Below are positions 1 through 8,559 of a DNA stretch of 42,860 nucleotides, in pieces (position 1 is the stretch's first letter; every line of letters begins with the position of its first letter). The notes beneath the pieces are model-generated. The model ran no database searches. It was given only the letters and a program-made list of their open reading frames with translations, and was not told where the DNA came from. The stretch comes from Citrobacter amalonaticus (GTDB lineage: Bacteria; Pseudomonadota; Gammaproteobacteria; Enterobacterales; Enterobacteriaceae). The stretch is from positions 1 to 42,860 of the forward strand of contig NZ_AP024588.1 in NCBI RefSeq assembly GCF_018323885.1, read 5' to 3'. The position numbers and the translations under genes were made by a program.

Positions 1-2
1 AA

Positions 3-47
3 TGGCGCCCCCTACAGGATTCGAACCTGTGACCGACGGCTTAGAAG
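3..47 (-). other. Prophage attachment site: 3' fragment of a tRNA-Arg(UCU)-like gene
   Basis: Read on the minus strand this is the 3' part of a tRNA: anticodon loop CTTCTAA (anticodon UCU, arginine), the 3' half of the anticodon stem, a variable loop, a T-arm with stem ACAGG/CCTGT around TTCGAAT, an acceptor 3' strand and an encoded CCA. No matching 5' acceptor (GCCCCCT), D-arm or 5' anticodon stem follows upstream, so the gene is incomplete and the homology breaks at the anticodon loop. That is the usual picture at a prophage end where the phage uses a tRNA gene as attB. It resembles argU, the DLP12 target, but differs at several bases from the argU I remember. Confidence 0.7.
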
Positions 48-100
48 TTCCTAGGACTATCTAAGATAACAGTAACTTACCCCATCACCACGGCGCTCAC

Positions 101-162
101 ACGTCCCACCTTCTAAAAACATGCAAAGCCTTGCAAACCGATGCAAAGCTTTGTGTGTCCCA
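101..162. repeat. Possible integrase arm-type or phased protein-binding repeats
   Basis: The word TGCAAA occurs at 122-127, 132-137 and 142-147, exactly one every 10 bp. Flanking it are two copies of GTCCCA (103-108 and 157-162), the same core as the repeats in the 3' end of int at 42795-42813. Phased short repeats near an att core are typical of integrase arm sites or Xis/IHF/Fis sites. The function is inferred; the repeats themselves are visible. Confidence 0.45.
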
Positions 163-170
163 TTCTTGTC

Positions 171-560
171 TCACATCACCGGACAATCATCAAACTCACC
201 TGAGCGAGCATCGTTGATGATGTAGGTGATCACCCCAAACACAGGCGATGAAACATTGTAGTCTCCAGTCTGCCCAGGTATCTCTTCACGCTTGCCGTTC
301 TCCAGATTCACCAGGTGAGGTTTTGGGTGAATACGGTAACGCTTTATCCTTAACTCATTCTCTATGTTGCAGACGAGAAGAGAGCCATCACATGGCGTAA
401 GTGAGCTATCCACGACCAGCAGTGCACCGTTCTGGATGCCTTCTCGCCAGTATGTCTGTCCCGCTCTCATGAAGTATGTGGATGCTGGATGTTCAATAAA
501 TTTTTCGTCAAGCGAAATGCTTCGCTCTACGTAATCAGTAGCAGGTGATGGAAATCCCAT
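171..560 (-). CDS. UmuD'-like protein with a substituted catalytic serine
   Basis: The 129-residue product aligns along its length with UmuD' (LexA/UmuD S24 family), the processed polymerase V subunit. I chose the ATG at 560 because GGAGGG lies just upstream and translation then begins MGFPSPA, with Gly2 matching UmuD Gly25, the first residue after self-cleavage. The gene therefore encodes the already processed form. The UmuD Ser60 position is Tyr37 (in GQTYWREG), followed by a one-residue deletion; the catalytic lysine is kept as Lys73. Self-cleavage or cleavage in trans by this protein is not expected. It starts 1 base after the stop of the preceding gene, in one SOS-controlled operon. A longer start at 608 is less likely. 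It may form heterodimers with host UmuD or UmuC, like P1 HumD; that is inference. Confidence 0.85.
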   Translation of the reverse strand: MGFPSPATDYVERSISLDEKFIEHPASTYFMRAGQTYWREGIQNGALLVVDSSLTPCDGSLLVCNIENELRIKRYRIHPKPHLVNLENGKREEIPGQTGDYNVSSPVFGVITYIINDARSGEFDDCPVM

Positions 561-561
561 G

Positions 562-801
562 TCATAGCCCTCCATTCGGGTTATAGAGCATGAACAAACG
601 CTCCTCACCTTCTGTAGGTGAAATATCCTTGAACGTGCTAACGCTGGACTCTATCCAGGCATTTGCATCCCGTAAAGAGAAATCCCAGTTAACCTTCTTC
701 AGTTCCCGCACAAAATCAACGGTTCGTAGTGTCCTGCGTCCGCTTGGCTCAACAACTACAGCAGATCGGAATGCGGACTCAATGTCATAACGACGCGGCA
801 T
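562..801 (-). CDS. Small LexA-controlled protein of unknown function
   Basis: A 79-residue basic/acidic protein starting MPRRYDIESAFRSAVV. I do not recognise a family; it has no membrane segment or signal peptide. It is the first gene of the operon behind the LexA box at 818-837, and its TGA stop is 1 base from the start of the UmuD'-like gene, so the two are probably translationally coupled. Its place suggests a DNA-damage role, perhaps tuning polymerase V or prophage induction as DinI-like proteins do, but it does not look like DinI in sequence. Confidence 0.75.
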   Translation of the reverse strand: MPRRYDIESAFRSAVVVEPSGRRTLRTVDFVRELKKVNWDFSLRDANAWIESSVSTFKDISPTEGEERLFMLYNPNGGL

Positions 802-817
802 AAATCACCTCACCAAA

Positions 818-837
818 TACTGTTTATTTATACAGTA
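818..837 (-). promoter_or_regulatory. LexA (SOS) box
   Basis: The palindrome TACTGTTTATTTATACAGTA has the full LexA core CTG-N10-CAG with TA flanks on both sides. On the minus strand it contains a TATAAA -10-like hexamer (832-827), and it lies 17 bases upstream of the start codon at 801. LexA bound here would block the two-gene operon until DNA damage. Confidence 0.9.
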
Positions 838-840
838 CAC

Positions 841-1151
841 ATGACTGAGAAACTGATCAACACTGTTCAATGCATAATTGCCAACTACATATCTGCTTCA
901 CATCTAAGCCTTTAAAGATATTAAGTTTATTTTTTTGTAAATTTAAGCTTTAGCGGTTTAATTAGCACATCACTAATGCCAAAAATTAATTTGGTATCAA
1001 AAAAGCGCTGTTATTGCGTGTAACACTGCGACAACATTAAACTCTAATCTAAAACAATGATAAGAGCGACTAGTGCACCTCTCATTAATATTTACTAATG
1101 AGCACCAATAATTAATTTATTTTAAGTTTTCTATAGTACAGATAGGCATAT
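841..1151. other. AT-rich intergenic stretch, no gene seen
   Basis: About 310 bases between the SOS operon and the acyltransferase terminator. Strongly AT-rich, like the acyltransferase gene next to it. I see no ORF with a ribosome site, no tRNA and no clear repeat. It probably arrived with the acyltransferase. Confidence 0.5.
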
Positions 1152-1188
1152 AAAAAGGCAAGACCACCATTAATAAGTTTATCTTGCC
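1152..1188 (-). terminator. Rho-independent terminator after the acyltransferase gene
   Basis: On the minus strand GGCAAGA (1157-1163 on plus) pairs with TCTTGCC (1182-1188 on plus) across an 18-base loop, followed by TTTTTA. It lies just past the stop at 1212 and would end the late or acyltransferase transcript. Confidence 0.65.
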
Positions 1189-1211
1189 AAGTGTAAAAGT
1201 AATTACATAAA

Positions 1212-2291
1212 CTAATTAGTTTTCTGTTGTGCAAGACTTTTTTCTATCTTGCTACGTTTGAACACTACATTAGTTAATAACTTAATTGCAGGCTTCTCAA
1301 AGTAAATACTAAAGATTATTGACGTTATCAAAGCAAAGCTTATCATACCCATATAAAGAACAATTGTTTCTGTGTATGTGGTTAATTTATAGTCTACATA
1401 TCTCAAAAATGTAGAGAGTACAATAAACGAAATTGTATGAATTAAATAAACAGAATACGATGCGTCACCAAGCTTCATTAGCATTTTGTGAATAATTGTT
1501 TTTTCAGAGAAAGATATATTCATCGCTCCGAGTACGCATAAAAGTGATGGCACTCCTACATATATAATGCGTTCATCGCCTATGCCCCATTCATTTGTCC
1601 CAACAATTAAAAATAGTCCAACAATAAGGCATAACACAGATAGCTTTATATTTTGGAAAATCTTTTTCTGATACGCATAACCACATATCATGCCGAAAAT
1701 AAACTCAAGATGTATTGGGCTAAAAATTAATCTTTGTATAAAATTCAGACTACCCCAATTATAAAATAAGAATGTGTAAGCGCAAAACAGGATTCCAGTA
1801 GCAACCCTTCCATATTTACCAAAAATACAGCACATTAATGCCAGAGACATATAGAAATAAACTTCAAAATTTAGAGTCCAACTTATTGCATAAATGGTCT
1901 CTGCCTTCCCTGCTTCAGATGGATAAAACAAAAACATAGCACTTGTTAAAAACTTCCTGAATGCATCCTCAGGCATCTTGCCGGTTACCATTAAGGCTAT
2001 AGCATATAGTACCAGAGACATCCAGAATGCTGGAGCTACACGAATCAATCTTTTGATTATAAAATCACCGATTCCACGATCACTTCTCATGCACTTTCCG
2101 ATAGTCATGTACATAACCATCCCAGAAATGACGAAGAATATATCGACTCCGTACTTACCGAACTGTACGAACCCCTGATCAGGGAGAATAAATCGCGTAG
2201 ATGGCACGAAGTGGTTTACCGCTACTTTGGCGTGAATGAGCACTACCATCAAGGCCGCGATGCCTCGTAAATACTGAAGCCCGAAAATCAT
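1212..2291 (-). CDS. Membrane acyltransferase family 3, probable O-antigen acetylase
   Basis: A 359-residue protein of the acyltransferase-3 family (OafA/Oac-like). It opens LQYLRGIAALMVVLIHA, which carries the family's conserved Arg and His, and has about ten hydrophobic segments separated by short basic loops. Such phage-borne enzymes acetylate host O-antigen sugars at the inner membrane, changing serotype and blocking reinfection. The gene is far more AT-rich than its neighbours and sits alone behind the tailspike with its own leader hairpin and terminator, the usual look of a lysogenic-conversion moron. Start ATG at 2291 has AGGAG 8 bases upstream. Substrate and sugar position cannot be told from sequence. 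Confidence 0.88.
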   Translation of the reverse strand: MIFGLQYLRGIAALMVVLIHAKVAVNHFVPSTRFILPDQGFVQFGKYGVDIFFVISGMVMYMTIGKCMRSDRGIGDFIIKRLIRVAPAFWMSLVLYAIALMVTGKMPEDAFRKFLTSAMFLFYPSEAGKAETIYAISWTLNFEVYFYMSLALMCCIFGKYGRVATGILFCAYTFLFYNWGSLNFIQRLIFSPIHLEFIFGMICGYAYQKKIFQNIKLSVLCLIVGLFLIVGTNEWGIGDERIIYVGVPSLLCVLGAMNISFSEKTIIHKMLMKLGDASYSVYLIHTISFIVLSTFLRYVDYKLTTYTETIVLYMGMISFALITSIIFSIYFEKPAIKLLTNVVFKRSKIEKSLAQQKTN

Positions 2292-2300
2292 GAGGTTCTC

Positions 2301-2326
2301 CTAAAATGACATCCATATCATTTTAG
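2301..2326 (-). promoter_or_regulatory. Perfect leader hairpin touching the acyltransferase ribosome site
   Basis: CTAAAATGA and TCATTTTAG form a perfect 9-bp stem with an 8-base loop. Its 3' arm runs directly into the Shine-Dalgarno sequence TAGGAG of the acyltransferase gene, so folding could limit ribosome access. There is no T-run, so it is not a good terminator. Confidence 0.5.
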
Positions 2327-2385
2327 CGATTAAACCGCGATGGTAAAGATAAACATTACAGCTATTCAACAGTAATGCGGAGTGT

Positions 2386-4458
2386 TTAGTACGTAACAAA
2401 CGTTCCTGGAGACCCAGAGGCAGTGCATCGCAACCTGAATGGCGCCGTAGTTGCATTAATCAATACAAAATCATCACCCTTTCTCCAATAACCACCCGTT
2501 GGCGTACCTTGAATCCCGTTTTGATTATAACCTACGTTGTACGTCATTTCTCTCAAGTAGGGTCCAAGGTTTGTTTGCCAGGTACCTGTTTCTACCCACA
2601 CATTACTGTGCCGGAGTGATCTCCCCTGAAATGCAGCATTTGGTTGAGGGGTTACACCATCAACCATTAGACCAATAAATTTCAGAGATCGCAGATAGCT
2701 AGGCGCTGAAGGTGAAACAGGAAATTCAAATGGTACAGTTACTGTAGTTGTTGACAGATAATTGTTTCTATCCCAAAATTTTATACTTATATCACCAAGA
2801 TTAAACCTGTTAACATTTCTTAGGTCTGCAATCCTAGCATCCATCAAAGATGGATTATACACAAACAGAAGATCACACGACCCAATTATCAAATTAGTCA
2901 ATGTACCTTTATCACATGATAGAAAACGCACCCCCTCTATTTCACCTGTTATTCTTCCTATAGACACTTCTCCTGCTAGAGTATTAGCGGACCTGGCATT
3001 CATAACAGATTTTGGAGTGTTCCCATCTGTACCACGGAAAATATGCAAATGCTCAATATTTATTCTTGAACAATCTGCATAGCTAACTGCACCAAGTCCG
3101 GTTCCGCCAACTTCAGCATATAGTATTGTCATGTTTGCATCTGTTGCACCGGCGATAGCTTCTTCACTTCCATCATAGTGGAAATAATCTATATGTATGC
3201 GACCTCCTCCGTATATACCATTGTCTGCACAGTTTTTTAGATACATTCTGTTTACGGTGACTTCGATATCCTGCGCTGAATTAAGTATAGAGCAGCAGTC
3301 AGTGGAGGATATTGATTTAATAGTGTTATTTTTTGACCCATCAAAGAAGTGCAACAGTTGAGGCATGGAAGCGTTACTATTACCAGTATTTACACAATCG
3401 TACCCACTAATAACTCCAACAACATTATTTGAACCCCTGAATTGTATTCCAATTACACCTGTACCTGAGCCTGAAGGTGCGTAGAGTCCAGTTATATACA
3501 CTGTCTTAAATGTATTATTACTTCCAGACACCCTTACAGGCATGCAAGCTGTTTTATTAGCATCAATATTGAGATTAAAACATCCATTTTCTTTAGTGAT
3601 ATTTACAACATTCCCATAAGTTGACGATGTGGTAATTAACTTGCCACCGTTAATACAATTTATCGATCGAGCAACGATTACTGATCCTGTTAGTTTTACT
3701 GTAATTCCGTCTATCAATACAGGACCACCGGGGTAAGACATGGCAGTGTTAAATACAACAGTCTGATCTAGCGTATCACTATTTAATAAACCAAGAGACT
3801 CAGCATTTACCTGTTCAGAAGTAATTTTTGCAAATTTACCTCCATTTATTTCATGCACGTTGCAGTCGTCAGCTACTGCAGATGAGATGATTGTATATAC
3901 TGCCCCACCTTTATCACCTGGAGTTGCAAATCCCCTAGTTGCTATCACATCTCCAACTGATAGTGTATCATCTGCCTTCATTGCTGCTACGTTGTCAAAC
4001 ATTCGATAAAAGTTATTACGCAACCCACCAACAAGTTTATATCCTTCTGAATCTGCGAGGTTAGTTCGTAATGTGGCATCCCCAACGCCAATCCATGCTC
4101 CGATTCCAACCCCACCTGTTGATTCTGGTGTAGAACCTGCAGGAACGCTCTTTGGTAATACGCCATCCCAGCGGTAATATTCTCCGTCACCATCTGGCAA
4201 TGCCCAGCGCAATGCTTCATCCGCTCTTGTTAAATTTGCACCATCCTGGAATGAATCTATCAGCAGCCATCCCATAGATGACAGTTTTTCCTTGTATCTT
4301 GTTTCCATACCATGCCATGTCAACCTGTTCTTCCCAAATCGGTCAGGCCACGCCTCATTTTCAAGATCATTAGAAAGGTGATCAAGGTTTTCAGCGTTGT
4401 CATATATATCTTTTGCAGCAGCAGACCCCAGCGGATTGCCGGTATTGTAAGTCGTCAT
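2386..4458 (-). CDS. Tailspike protein, beta-helix receptor-binding
   Basis: 690 residues. The N-terminal 130 or so (with NPLGSAAAKDIYDNAENLD and a GxWxGxG-type turn region) match the virion-anchoring head domain of enterobacterial phage tailspikes. From about residue 150 a motif of the GDVIATRGFATPGDKGG type leads into long stretches rich in Asn, Gly, Ser and Ile/Val, as in right-handed parallel beta-helix spikes of the pectin-lyase fold. It should bind, and may cut, host surface polysaccharide. It is the last virion gene of the late operon, behind a terminator at 4472-4494, with GAGG 5 bases before its ATG. The body is AT-richer than the anchor, which suggests swapped receptor specificity. 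Confidence 0.88.
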   Translation of the reverse strand: MTTYNTGNPLGSAAAKDIYDNAENLDHLSNDLENEAWPDRFGKNRLTWHGMETRYKEKLSSMGWLLIDSFQDGANLTRADEALRWALPDGDGEYYRWDGVLPKSVPAGSTPESTGGVGIGAWIGVGDATLRTNLADSEGYKLVGGLRNNFYRMFDNVAAMKADDTLSVGDVIATRGFATPGDKGGAVYTIISSAVADDCNVHEINGGKFAKITSEQVNAESLGLLNSDTLDQTVVFNTAMSYPGGPVLIDGITVKLTGSVIVARSINCINGGKLITTSSTYGNVVNITKENGCFNLNIDANKTACMPVRVSGSNNTFKTVYITGLYAPSGSGTGVIGIQFRGSNNVVGVISGYDCVNTGNSNASMPQLLHFFDGSKNNTIKSISSTDCCSILNSAQDIEVTVNRMYLKNCADNGIYGGGRIHIDYFHYDGSEEAIAGATDANMTILYAEVGGTGLGAVSYADCSRINIEHLHIFRGTDGNTPKSVMNARSANTLAGEVSIGRITGEIEGVRFLSCDKGTLTNLIIGSCDLLFVYNPSLMDARIADLRNVNRFNLGDISIKFWDRNNYLSTTTVTVPFEFPVSPSAPSYLRSLKFIGLMVDGVTPQPNAAFQGRSLRHSNVWVETGTWQTNLGPYLREMTYNVGYNQNGIQGTPTGGYWRKGDDFVLINATTAPFRLRCTASGSPGTFVTY

Positions 4459-4471
4459 ATTGGCCTCATAA

Positions 4472-4494
4472 GAGAAAACCAGCCGAAGCTGGTT
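4472..4494 (-). terminator. Hairpin terminator between tail tip and tailspike genes
   Basis: On the minus strand AACCAGC-TTCG-GCTGGTT is followed by TTCTCTT. A UUCG tetraloop on a 7-bp stem is very stable. It lies between the tail tip stop (4506) and the tailspike start (4458), so late transcripts must read through it or the spike is made at a lower level. Confidence 0.65.
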
Positions 4495-4505
4495 ATGATT
4501 ATTTT

Positions 4506-7220
4506 TTAAGCTACATTGCCGGGGTAGGAGGCATTGTCGTATTGATAGAAGGAATCACGATATTCTTTTGCTGTTACCTGACATGTTCCGTCAGATTGTG
4601 GTGCTATCTCTGATATTAACGCGCTGTATCCAACTCGGGATGATTCGCAGAATATCAGGCGCGGCGGTTCAATTGCTGGATCATTCATTATGATGTTGCT
4701 GAATTCAGGTTGCTCAGGAACAGATAATTCATAATCTCCTGCTTTCGTAACAGTCATTAAACCAGAAGCAGACCCATCCTGATAACGAATCAATGCGCGT
4801 GGGTTATTGAATGTCCAATCAAGTGGTTCTGACAAAGTAAATGTAGTCACGCCGCCACTTGTACTCATATCATCAATCAACGCGCTTATTGTTTTACTAC
4901 CAGGAATATCATCGGTAAATACAATCCTGTCTCCAACGTTGTAACAGAGAGCATCCATCTCAGTAGTGGTGGTATGAGTCATTCTCTGTTGTTTGTACTT
5001 CATCAGACGTCTCATACCTATCTGATAGGCTCTGTCCTGGTCAAGAACACCATCGAGTGTGTAGTCCTCAATTTTTACAGGCGTAGGATTATCTGATGTT
5101 CGGCACTGTACCGTTTCTTCAGCCCAGGTTGTCCCATTAATATAGGTTACATCAACACCATCATAGTCATCTACTGAAGGTGCAATGAAAGCTGTCTGTA
5201 AAGGGTCAATCATTTCCTGTGGGCTAATAACACCTGTCCACGTTTTCACTCCTTCCCTTGCTACAGATGCAAGAGCATCACTAAGAAGGAAATAGCTTTT
5301 ACCTGCGTTAGTTACCTTCTGTAACATTTCAAGAGCAGATACAGAATCGGTAGTTGCGTAGTCAAAGAATTCGCTGTTTGGCGTCCAGTACGCAGACTCC
5401 AGATAATCTATTGCGTCATGGTCCATTAACAGACCAAGTTCATCTCCAATGTGATACAACGCACCAGAAATGCTTCGTGATACGCCAGTGTCATATATGC
5501 GCGTAGCAACAACGTTTACTCGACGATCTGATTGAGCTGCCAACTTACCACCAGTTTCAACAGTGACAGCCATCGTAGTCACTCCACTATAAGATGACGG
5601 TCTTACTAATAAACGCCCTCTCAGTGACTGCCAGTACATCTGGTCCCTGCTGTTATCTTGTCCCTGCTCATTAGTTCGCCTTGCACGAACCTCAACTAAA
5701 GATGGAGTTGATAAGGTGATGCGCTCAGTAAATCCAAGACCGTTAATGTTTCGCTGGTTGTATGTTCCTGTTCTGCTGGTCCATCCAGAACCGGAACCAT
5801 ATGCTCTGTACTGGATCTCCCATGCTACCGTCCTGTCTCTCTTATGCCCTTTTTTGTCATAACCACATATGCCATTAGGAAAGAAGAAATTAATTTCAAA
5901 CATGTCAATTTTTTCGTTTTCAGGACATGCTAAAAATGGCCCCATCCATGTGGAGTTTTCATTCATCCCGTTAGCTTCGAAATCAAGAACAGTGCGAGGA
6001 GAAAATCCAGGCCAGGTTGGGTCAACGACTCCATTAACTAAGCGCTGCAAAGTTACTGTGTTGGTATCAACATCCAGAATTTTGTATTCGCTACCTGCAT
6101 GAGATAGAGAAAGGCGTATATACCCCTCTGGAATTCCTGTAAAGGGAGTCCCTGTTGCACTGTCGTATGCAAGCTTTATAGACGCTGTTACGACATCGCC
6201 ACCAGGTGGTTCTGAATGTGGCGTGTACTGAGCTATGAATAATTGATAATCAATACTGTTGTACCAAAGTGTAACTGGCATTCCAACGTATGGAGCAATC
6301 TCTGAAAGTACATCACTGGTAATTCTGCTGTACGCACCATCGTTAGTTACGACATAAGAATCAGGAACAATAAGCTCTACAATGGCACCTACCACCCATG
6401 AGTCTGGCAGTGTATTTGTTGTAGTACCATCATCGTTAGTTATGCCGTTAAATGTTACTGTTGCTCCAGAAACAGTAAGAGACTGAGCAACTACATCATC
6501 TGAATCTGGAGCGGTTTGAGCCATATCAAGACCAGAACCGGATGCTGTTCCTCCAACCTCTGTGGAGTTGAACCAGTTTTCTGTTCTTCTGTCTCCGCTG
6601 ACATTAGCGCCTGGTTCATATTTGGTATAGCTAAACCCTTCCTCAAGAGAGGTAGATGGCGTTGAACCAACTCTGATATCCCCATCACCAAATGAGAATC
6701 TTCCTCTTCCGAGAACAACAAACATTTCCACTGTCATAACAGTCGGATCAGATGGTGAGAATCTGGCAACCGGCTGAACCGCGTAATCAGGGTAAATACG
6801 ACTGCGACCGAATAGCTCACGAATAGGATCGCCGAGCTTAGCGTTGTTAGCTTTAGCTGGATTTACGTCAAGCGGGTTGCCTGTACCTGATGAATACCCG
6901 CCAAGATCGCCAACTCCGGGAGCGAAGAAAAGAGCATAAGCAACTGATGCTACTGAAACCGCAACAGCAATCCAGGCCAAAGCCACAGCACCATAAGGAA
7001 CTGGATAGATGCGTACATCGCTATCTGATTTTATGGCGTATTCAAACCATGCCTGTGGTGGAATATTCTCACCGTCAACATCAATAGCAATAGGATGCTT
7101 CATGTCTGGCTTGTAGCCATTAACATTTTTAGCAAGCCACTGATGAATGGTTAGAGAATCATGCTCATGCGTTTCAAGAGGTTCACCAGGCAGGCGTGAT
7201 GGATAGATTCGGATTGTCAC
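4506..7220 (-). CDS. Tail tip / host-specificity protein, gpJ-like
   Basis: 904 residues. It begins with a short ubiquitin-like segment (to about residue 75), then a strongly hydrophobic stretch around residues 78-105 (AVALAWIAVAVSVASVAYAL) and the G/N-rich linker seen in gpJ-type central tail proteins, followed by the long baseplate-hub body. It would sit at the distal tail end, crowning the tape measure and carrying the receptor-binding parts; here the separate tailspike likely supplies specificity. It overlaps the NlpC/P60 gene by 4 bases (ATGA-type coupling). Gene order NlpC/P60 then J-like is that of lambda K-I-J without an evident I. Confidence 0.85.
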   Translation of the reverse strand: MTIRIYPSRLPGEPLETHEHDSLTIHQWLAKNVNGYKPDMKHPIAIDVDGENIPPQAWFEYAIKSDSDVRIYPVPYGAVALAWIAVAVSVASVAYALFFAPGVGDLGGYSSGTGNPLDVNPAKANNAKLGDPIRELFGRSRIYPDYAVQPVARFSPSDPTVMTVEMFVVLGRGRFSFGDGDIRVGSTPSTSLEEGFSYTKYEPGANVSGDRRTENWFNSTEVGGTASGSGLDMAQTAPDSDDVVAQSLTVSGATVTFNGITNDDGTTTNTLPDSWVVGAIVELIVPDSYVVTNDGAYSRITSDVLSEIAPYVGMPVTLWYNSIDYQLFIAQYTPHSEPPGGDVVTASIKLAYDSATGTPFTGIPEGYIRLSLSHAGSEYKILDVDTNTVTLQRLVNGVVDPTWPGFSPRTVLDFEANGMNENSTWMGPFLACPENEKIDMFEINFFFPNGICGYDKKGHKRDRTVAWEIQYRAYGSGSGWTSRTGTYNQRNINGLGFTERITLSTPSLVEVRARRTNEQGQDNSRDQMYWQSLRGRLLVRPSSYSGVTTMAVTVETGGKLAAQSDRRVNVVATRIYDTGVSRSISGALYHIGDELGLLMDHDAIDYLESAYWTPNSEFFDYATTDSVSALEMLQKVTNAGKSYFLLSDALASVAREGVKTWTGVISPQEMIDPLQTAFIAPSVDDYDGVDVTYINGTTWAEETVQCRTSDNPTPVKIEDYTLDGVLDQDRAYQIGMRRLMKYKQQRMTHTTTTEMDALCYNVGDRIVFTDDIPGSKTISALIDDMSTSGGVTTFTLSEPLDWTFNNPRALIRYQDGSASGLMTVTKAGDYELSVPEQPEFSNIIMNDPAIEPPRLIFCESSRVGYSALISEIAPQSDGTCQVTAKEYRDSFYQYDNASYPGNVA

Positions 7221-7597
7221 TTCCAGAACTCCACTTTAACAAATCTACGTTTGAAACGCTCAACAGGAAGGAAGGTTGCGTTCATTCCGGGATTACATTC
7301 AGCTACGTGAAGTTGTCCGTTAATTTCTACCACCACCCCAACGTGAGTAACGGTAGAACCTGAGTAACACGCAGCGCCAGCTCCAATACAAGGTTCACAC
7401 TTTTCCAGGAAAAGCATGAGCTTTCTTGCCTCCCGGTTTAAACCTCCATCATCCTTTGTAACTCCAGCAAAATCAGGCCAGAGTGGCAGTCCGAGGTCTT
7501 TACGTACCTCATTGACGATACCGAAACAGTCAAGTTCAGGGTAAACGCGACCTCCCTTCTGCCATGTGACAGAAAGGTATTTGTCAGGATTAAACAT
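7217..7597 (-). CDS. NlpC/P60-family tail peptidase (lambda gpK-like)
   Basis: 126 residues with the papain-like NlpC/P60 layout: Cys24 in YPELDCFGIV, His at THVGVVV (about residue 85), and a polar third position in LHVAEC. Such phage tail proteins cut peptidoglycan cross-links during DNA entry or help tip assembly. It is shorter than lambda gpK, keeping only the peptidase domain and lacking the N-terminal JAB domain. Confidence 0.82.
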   Translation of the reverse strand: MFNPDKYLSVTWQKGGRVYPELDCFGIVNEVRKDLGLPLWPDFAGVTKDDGGLNREARKLMLFLEKCEPCIGAGAACYSGSTVTHVGVVVEINGQLHVAECNPGMNATFLPVERFKRRFVKVEFWK

Positions 7598-7606
7598 TGC
7601 TGCTCC

Positions 7607-8089
7607 TTAACTCATGTAACGGAGACCAGGATAATACGGAAGGGTGTAGCGATGACGAGGCCATGCTGTATCAAGAACGTTCATATAGCCAGCTGTAATT
7701 TGTGCCTGTGTCGCTGTCCATGAACCACTTTTTATAGCCAGAGTGTATGGAACTGAAGCTGGAGCGCTCAGATCGGTAGACACGTAGTTACGGTAAGTTA
7801 ATGATGCCTCTGAAAGATTATCAAGTGCATTACGTATCGCTGTTGAAGTAACGCCATCTATATTGTCGATAGCAAACTGTAGGTCCTGCGTACCATCGCT
7901 GTTTCTTGCAGGAAGAGCAATATCAATAGCCGTTGCCTGGAATGTCACAACATTCCCGTTCTCTGTAGTTGCGGTGATATCATCGAACCCCTTACACAGA
8001 TAATAAACCTCGCTACCAATGTTTATCTGGAGGGTTTCTATAATCACCTCTTCACCAGACGAGGCATAAAGGCGATTCAGGATTGTCAT
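7607..8089 (-). CDS. Minor tail protein, DUF1833-like
   Basis: 160 residues, beta-rich, starting MTILNRLYASSGEEVIIETL. The pattern matches DUF1833 phage proteins found between the tape measure and the NlpC/P60 gene. The position is that of lambda gpM/gpL, tail tip components. It overlaps the preceding gene by 4 bases. Exact structural role is inferred from position. Confidence 0.75.
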   Translation of the reverse strand: MTILNRLYASSGEEVIIETLQINIGSEVYYLCKGFDDITATTENGNVVTFQATAIDIALPARNSDGTQDLQFAIDNIDGVTSTAIRNALDNLSEASLTYRNYVSTDLSAPASVPYTLAIKSGSWTATQAQITAGYMNVLDTAWPRHRYTLPYYPGLRYMS

Positions 8090-8559
8090 GGTTCAGGCCA
8101 CTCCCTGTTAAGCGCAATATCAATAATACTGCTGTTGATAATGTAATCAGGGAAATCAGCCCAGCCAGGAGCAAGAACAGGCCTTTCCCATAGCTCTAAC
8201 GTTGCCGTGTAACGCCAGTAGTTACCACCTTCAATCGTTGGCCCTTCATAGATATCAGTGAACCGACATACATAAATATCGGTGTTACCAAGCGGAGAGC
8301 GAAGAGGCATATTGAACCAGTAAGCACCATCCGTAATGGTGTCTCTGTACCACGCCTCAAATAGTTGCGCCTCTGGATCAGTAAATAGCCATGCAACTGA
8401 TGCTTGATTAGGTGTAGATGTGTAAAGCCTGCGTTGCCTGGCCCTTCCTGATGTTAGTTCTGTCCTTATCAGAGGGCTAACAGGCTTCATTCCGAAACCT
8501 TCCTGTAGCGGGATGGGAAGGTATTCATTCGGGTAATTAATGCTGGTAGTTTTAGCCAT
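8086..8559 (-). CDS. Minor tail protein following the tape measure
   Basis: 157 residues rich in aromatic residues, including WLFTDPEAQLFEAWY and YWFNMPL. It lies directly after the tape measure gene (TAATG overlap) and before the DUF1833-like gene, the slot of lambda gpM or a distal tail protein. I recognise the type from other siphophage tail clusters but cannot name a tested function. Confidence 0.72.
   Translation of the reverse strand: MAKTTSINYPNEYLPIPLQEGFGMKPVSPLIRTELTSGRARQRRLYTSTPNQASVAWLFTDPEAQLFEAWYRDTITDGAYWFNMPLRSPLGNTDIYVCRFTDIYEGPTIEGGNYWRYTATLELWERPVLAPGWADFPDYIINSSIIDIALNREWPEP

Noticed and set aside
3..96. Complete tRNA gene at the left end
   Set aside because: No matching 5' acceptor, D-arm or 5' anticodon stem is present; only the 3' part is a tRNA.
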